Source: Aspidapion aeneum (lineage: Eukaryota; Arthropoda; Insecta; Coleoptera; Brentidae). Taken from it: 64,000 nt of DNA. The notes below the pieces were generated by a model, which was not told the DNA's origin, searched no databases, and worked only from the letters and a program-made list of their open reading frames with translations. The stretch spans positions 5,356,220 to 5,420,219 of the forward strand of contig OY755048.1 in assembly GCA_963576565.1 (NCBI GenBank). Direction: 5' to 3'. The translations under genes were made by a program, and so were the position numbers. This document shows positions 22,109 through 34,149 of this stretch, one piece after another (position 1 is the stretch's first letter; each line of letters begins with the position of its first letter).

Positions 22109-22690
22109 TGATTGATGATGATTCATATCTGAGTGGACCTTACAGCCCTTCCACTGCGACCACTAGTGGGTCTATTGTGGCTCACTTTTGAGTGGTGCCT
22201 AATCCTCCATAAAGCCGGTAATCAGTTTGGGTGAGACACTGTCTAGATCTTCTGAGTCAATCTGAGGTTTACCGAAAGTGTTTTGACGTAAACGTGCAAT
22301 AGCCGGACATTCGCACAGTACATGTCTAACTGTTTCGTCATCCTCCATACAGAGTCTACATTCGGTTTCTTCTGTTAGTCCCATTCTGTGCATGGGTACT
22401 CTAAGTCGACAGTGACCCTTAAAATGACCAGTCACTATATGTATCTCCTGTCTGGTAAGTCCAATAATGTTCGTTGCTCTGTTTCTACAAGGTCATTTAA
22501 TGAACTCTTTAGAGTGAGCCAGTTTTGGTATATTTATCCATTGTTGGAAGCTCTCCATCCATTTTAATATAGTCGATTTAGCAGTATTGTAAGATATCCC
22601 CAGGGCTGGCACGTGGCCGAAAAATTCGGCAGATGCCGCTTCCCTCGCTGTTAGGTCTGCGGCCTCATTAACCCCAAATATAGTAAAAGT
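22109..22690 (-). mobile_element. I/Jockey-like non-LTR retrotransposon, 3' fragment
   Basis: The minus strand encodes the end of an RNase H domain (NEAADLTAREAASAEFF), then LTGHFKGHCRLRVPMHRMG and a Cys/His-rich tail (CRLCMEDDETVRHVLCECPA). The 3' UTR ends near 22109 in ATGATGATT repeats. It is closely similar to 44187-45266 on the plus strand. The reverse transcriptase and endonuclease parts are absent. HINE-like copy D lies just beyond its 5' side. Confidence 0.88.
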
Positions 22691-22744
22691 ATGTACTTTT
22701 TTAATGACTTGTGGGTAAACATTTAGACGTAACACCCCGAATTT

Positions 22745-24433
<1,689 letters not shown>

Positions 24434-25565
24434 TACTGACTTAAAATTCTGGCAGTACCATGTTGAACTGACACGAGCCGCTGCTGCACTATTGTCAAAT
24501 ACATATACTCAAGTGGCATTTATTCGTCGCGGAAGTTGTGAAAACCAAACTGGCACTAAACGTAAACTACGTCGTGTGAATGATTTTGATTTGTCCTCTG
24601 ATCCACTATAACCCACATTGTTCAAGGTGTACCCTACTAAAGGATATTTACGCAACTGTTCGCGACCTTTCTATTAAAACCAGTAAATTTTTAGTTGTGA
24701 TAACGACGTTTACAACAAGTTTTCAGGCCCAAAACTACATTTTTTAGATCAAAACACAACGTTTTCCAACTTCAGATATTATGTTAAAGAAAAACTTGGT
24801 TTGAGTTAATTCACGGCAACTTTAGGAAAATATATTTTTGTCAAAATACGTCAGAATGGACGCGCGTGGATTTTGGATGGCTGAAATAGGATATACTTAA
24901 CAGTAAACCGTGGGGCATTCATAAAACTTGTTGGTAAAAAGCTTGTATTAGCCATATAAAGTTTAAAAAAAACAGAAATTACAGGGGTATAGATAGCTTT
25001 ACGACAAATGAGCAGCCACATTTCATGGGGACACCATGAGGATCATTTTGTTGTTAGCTTCCCCTAAATTATTCTCGGATACCAGCTTACAATAATAAAG
25101 AAGAAATCATTAACTTTTTTACCTACTACAAGATTACAAATGATAAATACTGGAATTTTTAGTTATTAAAACAATTAGAAGAATAACAAACAACTAAGCT
25201 CAGCCACTGCATCTCAGTTCCAGGCAAACATTTGCTTAAGCGATCACGCCGCGTAGCTTGTGTAAAACGTTAAAATGTGTTATTCCGCAAAATAGATTGA
25301 TTTCGCAAGGTAAGTGTTTGGCAAATAATCATAACGCTATTTAATTGGCAATTTTAGGTTTTTTACATTTCTGATCTATACTTAAGTAGCTCTATTTTCT
25401 GTGTATATAATTTGGATTGAAGTGGCTATTTTTTTTTTAAACAATATAACCTCGAAAATGGTTACGTCGGGCAAAGTGAATAGGGCAAAGTGAATACCAT
25501 ATTCGCTTTGCCTGGCCGTTTTAATATTTTACGTTAACTTTAATAACAGATACATTTTATTACAG

Positions 25566-25743
25566 ATGGTCAACAAATACAAAAGAAGGACAAAACAAGG
25601 CACCTGGAGTAAAAAAAAGTGTGATGCAAACAGCCATAGATCTGTGCCAAAGTGGCGAATCGATGAAAGGAACAGCCAAAAAGTACGGTTTACCTTATGC
25701 AACTTTATATAGGCACCTAAAAAGTAGCAATGCGTCTCCATAA
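25566..25743 (+). pseudogene. HTH-psq (CENP-B-like) transposase N terminus, frameshifted
   Basis: It starts ATG after a TTACAG and reads MVNKYKRRTKQGTWSKK. A +1 shift in an A8 run at about 25611-25618 leads into AIDLCQSGESMKGTAKKYG and LPYATLYRHLKS. This is the pattern of the psq-type DNA-binding helix-turn-helix at the N terminus of pogo/Tigger transposases and Jerky/CENP-B proteins (basic start, G-x-W, A-K-K-Y-G-[IL]-P, T-L-x-R-H-L-K). The frame is lost soon afterwards. The strong match is to the family, not to one gene. Confidence 0.7.
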
Positions 25744-25856
25744 GTACACCAATAAAAGAAGAACAAAAAGAAAGATTTGAAAAAAACAAAGTTAAGAAAG
25801 TCACTAAGAAATTGTATAATAACACTACGACGATTTCTCAAAAAAACTGGCAAAGG

Positions 25857-26856
25857 TAGGGTTACCAGACGTCCGGATTAATCCGGACATGTCCGGATTT
25901 TTACTACGTCCGGGCGGATTTTTCATAAACGTCCGGATTTTAAAGTAGCCGCCTTTATAAACATAAAATAATGCAAAATAATTTAGTTTCAAAAAATGTA
26001 ATTAAACAATAATCGTCGATAAATTTAGCAGTGTGAATTCACCTTTAAGCGGGGTCTTCACATAACGTTTTACCTTACATCTTGCCTGTTCAGTCAAAAC
26101 GCATCAAGTAAAACTTTGTGTGTAGACGGCAAAACGAACGTTTTACTTGAACTCATTTAAGATAGAAGACCGCCTAGAGAACGGACCGGATCACGTATTG
26201 TTTTCCAATAAAACCATCGTTTTATATCAAAAACTGATCTAAAAACGTACGTTAAAACTATCAAGTGTTTTAACGTACATGCTAGTCTTTCAACCGTCAT
26301 ACTTGACCCTTTTGACTGACAGGCAAGACGTTAGGTAAAACGTTATGTGAAGACCCCACTTAAAGTAGTATTATTAATTTCGCCTTGTTGAAGTTTACAC
26401 TTCTGCCGTGTGGTCTTAAGCAGACACAATTTTTTTGATGAAGTTTTTATCTAAAAAAGTACATATCAGACAATTCTACTTCTGGTGGCCACAATCTGCC
26501 TACCCACGAAAAATCGGCAAAATATTTTAATGCAAGTATTTCTACCCAGTGGACCAAAGAATGAAATAGGCTGCTTTTATTTTCTGTAAAAGGAATACTC
26601 ATGACTTCATACAATTTAAGAAATATGAGCTGGTCAGAATTTTACGATTTTGTACTTCTGCCTAAAAATTCAACGCTGTTGAATAAAATACAAAGCAGTG
26701 AAAAGTACCTATAAAATATTGGTATATTATGTTATTTATTAGTTATTGTTTAAATAAAAAAAGTTGACTTTTTGTGTGTGGCATCGAAAAAATTTTGACG
26801 TCCGGATTTTCTTGACGGCTGGTCCTGGTTAGAGACGTTTTCACCTGGTAACCCTA
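25857..26856. mobile_element. hAT-like element, 1.0 kb, with 8-bp duplication
   Basis: Terminal inverted repeats TAGGGTTACCAG and CTGGTAACCCTA. Flanking copies GGCAAAGG (25849-25856) and GGCAAAGA (26857-26864) match at 7 of 8. The left subterminal region has at least four copies of GTCCGGATT-like units within 90 bp, which resemble transposase binding sites. No transposase frame is present. It contains a further palindromic element at 26043-26365. Confidence 0.78.
26043..26365. mobile_element. Palindromic MITE nested in the hAT-like element
   Basis: The ends are inverted over about 60 bp: CTTTAAGCGGGGTCTTCACA, TAACGTTTTACCT and TCTTGCCTGTTCAGTCAAAA on the left match the reverse complement of the right end. 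There is no coding sequence. It forms the innermost level of the nest. Confidence 0.75.
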
Positions 26857-27099
26857 GGCAAAGAGAATAAGAACACTAAAACAAGCCCTCCAAACATGAC
26901 AAAGAAGCTAAATCCATTCAAAACTTAAGGTATTCACTTTGCCCGGACTTCCCCTAATCTTAACAAAATACTTTTGTAAAAAATTTAAAATAAGAAGTCT
27001 TCCATTCACACTAATGACTTCTCTTGACCTAACCAAGCCTAGTGTATTAAAATGGATCGATGATCGTTTCTTAATATAGTAGGCAGCACACAACGATTA

Positions 27100-27930
27100 T
27101 AAACACACTAGTGGACCTCTGCTCAGCGCGCTTCATTTAATACACATTGCAATCGTGAGTTTTTCCCGCTTTTTTCTTGCTTATTTGCAAATCAAGAGTT
27201 TGCTCTGAGAGCTGAATTTTCGTACCAGACGATATGTTGGAGCTTCTTTTTTAAATAGTTGAAAGTTTTAGAATAGAAGTAGGATTTTTTCTAAAAATTT
27301 AATCAATTTAAATCATTAGATCTATAAGGTTTTGTTTTTGTTGCGGAGATAATAAAATACACTTATATTATGTAGTAACAAAAAGGTATTTATTTGATAT
27401 TACAGATCTAAAATTGCAATATTTATTATATTATTATGTCAAAAACCTGTCAGTTTTTAGAGAAAACAGCCAAATAAGATGTGCTTTGCTTTAAATCAAT
27501 AGATTTTCATAAGTTTTTTTTAAAATGATTTACATTGTTTGGGTTATGAGTTGTTTTTATCCCACCCAGCGCCCGTTTTCACTCCCTCTCCTGTAACATG
27601 TTTCTGAAAACTTCTATAAAGAGACTAAAAAAACTTAAAAAAAAAACTGAAACTAAACTGTCTACAAAATTAACTTTCCATAAATCAGTTTAATAAAAGA
27701 AGTACGTTTGCGGCATAATTACCAATTTTCTTTAATGTGATTAATTTAATGAGCAAAGAGTTTCCAAAAATCAAAAAAAAAAATAAAGTTTATATAAATA
27801 TAATAATATATAAGTATATATATTTATATTTCTACACTGAAAGAGGGAACACAAAGCTTTTATTTCAACAATAAATTAATGTGCTTTCTTTATATCAATC
27901 CACTTAATTCACATTTCTAAAGGTTTATTT
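27100..27930. other. Intronic stretch, nothing recognised
   Basis: AT-rich DNA with homopolymer runs and a short TATATA-rich patch near 27800-27830. No exon, open frame or clear repeat boundary. Confidence 0.4.
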
Positions 27931-27937
27931 ACCTCCT

Positions 27938-28128
27938 AAATAGTGAACCACGCCGTCAAATTAATGAAAAGATAAAAACGTCAAAAACACCTTAAAATCA
28001 CACGAACTCTCAATACAAACAAAGAAACTGGCCCGCTGGTGACGTAGGCAGGCAGTGTTTGTCTCGCTTGAGCGACGCTAACATAGAGTTAAATGGAAAT
28101 GAGCAATCCTATGTGTTTAGGATCGTTG
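27938..28128. repeat. Dispersed repeat, copy 2
   Basis: Collinear with 11564-11758, sharing CACACGAA-TCTCAATACAAACAAAG, CCGCTGGTGACGTA and GAGCGACGCTAACATAGAGT. Confidence 0.7.
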
Positions 28129-28139
28129 GGCAGCACACG

Positions 28140-29930
28140 CACGGCTTGAAAGAGTTCTTTTATTTTTGACAGGCCCAGTGTTTTATGTTTTATGGTGGCC
28201 ACGTTTTTAAAGGTAGATGCATTATTTTCCTAAAATGGTTATCCACTATAGCTGTAGAAAAGGCTTTGCCTATACGTTAAGTCCCTTAAAAAAAAATTCA
28301 GCGAAAGAACATTTCAGTAATTCATCATTTCTCAGTGTTAAATAAATGTACTATAGGATGCCAGTAGTGACGTCTCTAAACGTACAACTGTACGCCTAAG
28401 GAATCCGAACGTCAAGGGTAATCCATTCCCTCCCATGTCTTTGTAAAAAAAGCATAAATGCTTAAAAGCATTTCAAAAACTTTAAAACATGGAGCTTGAC
28501 TCAAGGTCAACGTTTAGAAGCAACGTTAGTACCCGATTCAAGACGTTTAGTTGACGTCTTATTGCTGCGTGAGTACTAAGTATTTTTTAAATTAATTTAT
28601 TTTTCAAATTCAAATTCAAAATTCAAAAGTCTCTTTATTTGTAAAAATTGTTGATAAACATACAAGTAATCAAATAGTGTCATATTCTTAAATCTAGTTG
28701 GGTTGCGATAAAGTTCGACTTAGTATAATATAAAATTTACTTTAAAAAAACATATCCATTTACCTAAATAAAGTTAACAGCACACAAATTTCTAAGAAAT
28801 GCGTGGTAATTATCGATAATAGTAAAACACAATTTGTAATATAAAATTAAAAGCTCAAGAAAAAAAAACATGATAAAATCCATTTTAAAATACATACAGT
28901 TTAGACAGGCGGTAAAATAAATAAACAAATGAGCGGATTTTACCACTATTAAGATATAATAAAATTAAATTAAATAAAGACGGTACAGAATAAAATATTA
29001 CATAGGTACGAGTGCGAAGTACAAAAAAAAAACAGATTAAAAACAGTGCGAAATAAAATATTGTCAGGAATGTAAATTTCCCCTGACTGTGCCACTGTAC
29101 GAAACCATCTTGGAAAAGCGACAAACACAATTATGGTTCTGTTGAGATAAGAAAGTGGTTCCGCCTCCCTCCAGAAAGGAAAATATTTGGTTGCCGCCTA
29201 CCACACAGCAGATGGTTAAACCGAGAAAAACTACTGAAAAGTAAAGAGTGGGAGTTGTAATGGTTAAGCGTGGGGATACAGCAAGTAGCGAGAGGGTTTT
29301 CCCTTCAAAGTGATTGGACATGGAAATACTGTGAGATAAGAAAATGTTGTCTATAAAATGTATTTTATCTCTGTTTTTGTTTAGCTTATCTTGTTTAGCT
29401 CATTAGCTAGAATGTAAAGTAAATTTTAGGATTATCAGCAACGCCACTGACTTGGTTCCTCGAAACTATTCAAAGAGGGGATAATGGATTATTTAGCTCC
29501 AACCTACCATTTATAAAACCCAAACTTTGAGGAGACAAGTCGGTAGTTACATTCTAAGTTTTGTTGAACTTAACTAAAACCTCTAAAAGCAATTGTCAGT
29601 AAAGAAACATAAGATTTTTATATTTAAATAATATTTTGCAGTTTGTTATTATGGTAAGTTAAAGTTTTTATTTTAATATTTTGGATCTTGTTCGTTTTAT
29701 AGGTCATAAGAAAAGTCTTGTAACAATTTGTAAATTGCAACAGAGTTTTATTTTGTATTCATTAAAGTTGGTAACGTTTTTAAAACTGTTTTATATTTAT
29801 TTTATACACACAAGAGATCCATTACGGTACCCTCGTTTAAGGGCTCGATTTAAAATAAAATCGTACCCGACAATATATCACAAAACACAAAACATGAACA
29901 CAAAATTTGCGACGAAATAAACTAAAAGAA
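28140..29930. other. Intronic stretch with a poly-GAATTT-like tail
   Basis: No exon could be supported. Near 28605-28640, CAAATTCAAATTCAAAATTC followed by AAAAGTCTCTTTATTTGTA looks like the inverted 3' tail of a retroposon. The rest is AT-rich. Confidence 0.35.
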
Positions 29931-29974
29931 AAGTTAAGGGTTAAGCTTTAGAAAATAAAAATCTCTTTACTGCT

Positions 29975-30175
29975 ATTGACCTAGATACTCCTCAATAGTG
30001 TATGGTTCCAGGTCTACCAAAAGTTTTTTAACTGATTTTTTGAAACTGGTATATTTTTCGGTATTCCTAATATGCTTTGGAAGTTTATTAAATAGCCTTA
30101 TGCAATGCATAGCTTGACTGCCGTTCAGTAAGGGCTAATCTGTGTCTAGGGAAATTATTTTAAATTTACTATTAC
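29975..30175 (-). mobile_element. Non-LTR retrotransposon, extreme C-terminal fragment
   Basis: The minus strand encodes CIRLFNKLPKHIRNTEKYTS, FKKSVKKLLVDLEPYTIEEY and a final Leu. This is the common end of insect reverse transcriptases (F-N-x-L-P ... F-K ... L-x-x-x-x-Y-x-x-x-E-Y-L). Upstream frames are broken. The clade cannot be resolved from this piece. Confidence 0.65.
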
Positions 30176-30369
30176 CAAAGTGCTGGGGGCGCAATTGTTC
30201 ATTACTACATAAAGCCATTGAACGCATTTACAAACTTTCGTTCAAGGGTCAGCAATTATCGCGTTGAGGCATATCGACGAAATTTTGCGTCGTCGTTTTT
30301 GCTGACGAAGGAAGAAAGTCGTAATCAAAAGTGATGGAATATTAGCGGCATCAGTAGAGTATCAGAGCT

Positions 30370-31309
30370 AACCCACATAGCACAATCATGTGTTTTACAC
30401 GTAAAAAAGGCGTGAGAAAAAAAAAACGTTGATTTTAAAAGTTGCTAGAAAAAAACGTTTATTTCATATATGAAAACAAGCTTAATAGGTCATTCATTAA
30501 CGTTATAAAAAATAACGTTGCTAAAAACTGCGTTGTAATAACGCCATTATAAAATTAAAACAGCAATTCACGTCTTTTCTACACGAATTTTAAAACGCAA
30601 CTTGCATGGCTTTTCTACTGAATATTTTTGAGATTTTACTAGTAGTAGCGCCACCTATTGTTGGGATTTTTCACTTTGACGAAATCTATCCGGCAGTGCT
30701 TTGGTCTCTAAACTCCAAAAACCTTTTAAGGAACTGATCCCTGATCTTTCACGATCACGACGCATCTGTTATTAACGTGATAAAGACACATTAATATTCT
30801 GTGAAAGTGTTTACTGTTAAAAAATCTTGTTTAGCCTTTAAAAAAAACATAATGTATATAGATAGATATATAGATATTTTCTCTTGCCTTGAGCGCCATC
30901 TTTAAAATTGTCCTGAAGTGTTGTAGTCTTAAACTAGTGAACTTTTATAACTTCCTTTCGCGCCTCTTTTAAGTTGAAAAAATGTTATTAAAAAAACGTG
31001 ACCAAAAAAGACGTAGAAAAGTCTTAATCTAGTGGCGTTTTAGAACATGTTGTGGTGGACTTTTCAAGTGTGAATTTGGTACATGAAAATAACGTGGGTA
31101 AAAAAAACATTATATACACAGCACCAGAAACTTCAGCAAAAAGTACATTTTTATAGCTTGATTTCTCCTTGTTTTTAAGTTATCTTTAAGCATGTAGATT
31201 TAACAAAATAAATAATACATGGTATGAGGTTGTTTTCAAGTAAGATAAAACTTTGTTATTTTTGTTCACGTTAATTTAACGTTGATGTGATTTTTGTGCT
31301 ATGTGGGAA
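30370..31309. mobile_element. TIR element with CCCACATAGCACAA ends
   Basis: The left end CCCACATAGCACAATCATGTG and right end ATGTGATTTTTGTGCTATGTGGG are inverted. The interior is rich in AACGTT motifs and has no coding frame. No unambiguous target duplication was found. Confidence 0.6.
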
Positions 31310-31375
31310 GATGTGTGGTAAAAAGTAAGAAACGTATATCAAAACAAGGCAATGGGTTCCATAATATATCAGTGA

Positions 31376-33690
31376 TAAAAACCGAACAAATTGTTTTTTT
31401 TTTACTCTAAGTTCGTAACTATACCATCAATTTTAATGGGACAAATTGCACTTTACAAGGAACTACAAAGGCTTTTGATCAAAAAAATTTTTTTGATCTT
31501 AAATACCAAGATGGCAGACAGAATTAAACATGGCTCTTCAAAAAAGAGTTGTTGTTTCAGAAATCCTTTCAAATTCTGATGCATCATTTAAACAAGTTAA
31601 GTGGTTCCCGAATTTTTTTGTTTCAAACACAGTTTTACCAATAAATATACATTTGCCTTCCCAATTTTGTCTGCATTTATTTCCTTATAAAAATATATTT
31701 ACTGAACCGATTTTAATAAAATTTATAAGAAAGATCGATTGCTCTTTAATAATGATATTCAACATTTGTCAAGTTAGTAAAATCCAAGATGGCGCGGCGG
31801 ACTGGATCAAACTTGACTTTTAAAAGGCGCTAGAATATTCTTGTCTTAAAATTTTTTTGACTTTTTCGAAATCATAACAAGGGTATATCTCTGATGCGAT
31901 CAACAAGGTACAGAAATCAGTTTATAGGTAATAATAAATAATAATGTTTATTTCAGCCATTGTTTTACGGATTGATTTTCTTACCAATTCTTTCAGTTTA
32001 TTTGTTATTTATTATTATTGTACCTATTTCAATGAACCTAACAGCATCAAGGTTAGAATTTTTGTATTTAGTTAAAACCGCTTCAGTAATAATTATTTTA
32101 AAAATAGATTAATGCAGAAATGCAAGCGTCTATAATGGAAACAACAAACAATCGGTAGAACAAACAATAATATCTCGAGAACTAATTAATCGATGTTGAC
32201 GATTCCCACCTCGTTGTCTGTTGCGTGTAATAAATGACGAGAAATATCTCGCAACACAAGAAAAAGCATTCCTTTATTTAGGACCAAATTTGAACTCTGC
32301 AATCTTGGATTTCAAGATAGTGGTAAATTTTAATAATTGCCTTTAAACAGCAGTCCATCCTTATTCCAATGTATTTTATATCGTTAAAATCGAATCAGTA
32401 GAAATTGATTTATGGGAAAATTAATGCAGACAAAATTTAGAAGGCAATCGCATAATTGGTAAAATAATGGTTAAGAAAAACATTTTTCGTGAACCACAAA
32501 ACGGATTTTATTGACTCATACCTTCGAACATTAAATCAGTTCAATTTTCTAAGTGCGTGGCAGAAATAAGGCTCTTTTATAAAAGGTATCGGACTATGGC
32601 ATAAACGATGAGTATGAAGTTAGCGAAGCACCCATCGCAGATTGAATCATGTTAGTCGTAAATTCGTTGTGGAAAAATTAATTTAGTCGCTCTTATTTTT
32701 GACCCTTTTTTTGGGTGCTTCGCTAACTTCATATGAAGTTAGCGAAGCACCCTCGTAAAAATGGCTTTTATCAAAATCGAATATGGTGGATAATTTGCCG
32801 TTAATTAGTCGTGAATTAGTTGTGGAAAAATTAATTTTGTCGCTCTTATTTTTGACCGTTTTTTTGGGTGCTTCGCTAACTTCATATGAAGTTAGCGAAG
32901 TACCTTCGTAAAAATGGATTTAGACATGACGTATCAAAATCGAATATGGTGGATAATTTGCCGCTAATTAGTCGTTAATTAGTTGTGGAAAAATTAAAAT
33001 TGTCGCGTTTAGTTTTGAGTGTTTTTTGGGTGCCTCTCTAACTTTATATGAATTAAGCGAAGCACTCAAAAAACGTTCAAAAATAAGAGCGACAAAATTA
33101 ATTTTTCCACAACTAATTAACGACTACGATATTCATATGAAGTTAGCGAAGCACCCTCAAAAACGGTCAAAAATAAGAGCGACAAAATTAATTTTTCCAC
33201 AACTAATTCACGACTAATTAACGGCGAATTATCCACCTAGTACCACCAGAAGGACCCAAAAAGAGGGTCAAAAATAAGAGCGACAAAATTAATTTTTCCA
33301 CAACTAATTCACGACTAATTAGCGGCAAATTTTCCACCATATTCGATTTTGATAAAAGCCATTTTTACGAGGGTGCTTCGCTAACTTCATATGAAGTTAG
33401 CGAAGCACCCTCAAAAACGGTCAAAAATAAGAGCGACAAAATTAATTTTTCCACAACTAATTCACGACTAATTAACGGCAAATTATCCACCTAGTCACGA
33501 TTCGATCTGCGATGGGTGCTTCGCTAACTTCAGGCTCATGCATAAACGTGCCTCTTTAAAGGGTTTAGTTTGATTCTGTTTGTAAATTTAAAACGACGTC
33601 TGTTTTATTAAAATCAATGTCAAAAGTTATAATGAAAAAGATTTGGTCTTGTCTTTTTGGCCTACCCGGTATATATTCTTTTATTAATTG
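31376..33690. repeat. Long-inverted-repeat element remnant, carrying a nested foldback
   Basis: The left part (CCGAACAAATTG, CCAAGATGGCAGACAGAATT, CAATTTTGTCTGCATTTATTTCC) and right part (AATTAATGCAGACAAAATTTAG, ATAATGAAAAAGATTTGGTC, CTACCCGGTATATATTC) carry inverted motifs. The same motif set occurs at 61600-62720 (CTGCCATCTTGGAATTTAAGA, GTTCGGTTTCTTTTTGGTCA, CACCCGGTAAATATA), so both are copies of one family. The 932-bp foldback at 32608-33539 is inserted in this copy. Boundaries are approximate. Confidence 0.5.
32608..33539. mobile_element. Foldback element with 9-bp target duplication
   Basis: Flanked by perfect direct repeats GCATAAACG (32599-32607 and 33540-33548). The inverted ends start ATGAG, then two mismatches, then TGAAGTTAGCGAAGCACCCA and TCGCAGAT. 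The body is made of repeated ~150-170 bp modules. They point one way in the left half (ending TGTCGCTCTTATTTTTGACC) and the other way in the right half (starting GGTCAAAAATAAGAGCGACA). Perfect or near-perfect 40-bp palindromes with half-site GGGTGCTTCGCTAACTTCAT occur at 32713-32752, 32866-32905 and 33371-33410. It is non-coding. A 9-bp duplication is known for foldback and Mutator-like elements; which applies here is inference. Confidence 0.85.
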
Positions 33691-33699
33691 GCCTAGAAG

Positions 33700-34050
33700 T
33701 AATTAAGAAAAATATATTTATATAAAACTTACCCTCCATATTTTTAATTAAAACCCCGCAAGCATCAAAAACCTTAAGAAATCTTGCTTTAAAGCATAGT
33801 CTTACAACGAAAAGACGAAAGAAATTTTATTATTACAGAAAACTCACTTGTATTAGACATATTATACTTATTGTAGCTTTGTTTATAATCGAAATATAAA
33901 TGGCTTATTTTGGACGAACCTTTATCTTCATATCTTTTTAAAGTCTTTTCATTCTTAAATGTAATTGTTTTTAATCCAGTTGTAAAGTCTAATTTAAGGT
34001 CAAAGTTTTGAAGTGACTTAATTTAATTAAATATCTTTAAAACTATCGGA
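33700..34050. other. Intronic stretch, nothing recognised
   Basis: AT-rich DNA just downstream of the helix B exon in transcript terms. No repeat boundary or second exon is evident. Confidence 0.4.
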
Positions 34051-34055
34051 CTTAC

Positions 34056-34138
34056 CCATCGAATCGCCCGAATCGCATCTTTGTGTCTTTTTGTTAACTG
34101 AAGCACTTTCTGTGGTTCCTCATTCGTACTCTCATCAT
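34056..34138 (-). CDS. KCNQ: KCNQ potassium channel, helix B start exon
   Basis: The acceptor (TCTATTTTGCAG, AG at 34140-34139) is followed by two bases completing an Asp codon, then DESTNEEPQKVLQ and LTKRHKDAIRAIRW. The donor ATGG|GTAAGT is in phase 0. LTxxHKxAIRAIR is the KCNQ helix B calmodulin-binding segment, and it reads straight on into [10 protein letters not shown] in the exon at 15830-15957. Its acidic lead-in (DDESTNEE) is typical of the poorly conserved linker. Length 83 nt. The following intron is 18.1 kb. Confidence 0.95.
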
Positions 34139-34149
34139 CTGCAAAATAG

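Larger units (their letters stand above)
25463..26954 (+). mobile_element. Pogo/Tigger-like DNA transposon remnant
   Basis: The ends carry inverted GGGCAAAGTGAATACC (left, near 25470-25497) and GGTATTCACTTTGCCCGGAC (right, 26929-26948). Next to the left end is an N-terminal helix-turn-helix fragment of the psq/CENP-B type (25566-25743). The body is interrupted by a hAT-like insertion (25857-26856), and the DDE catalytic domain is missing. The left terminus is short compared with the right, and I could not confirm a TA duplication. Confidence 0.65.
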
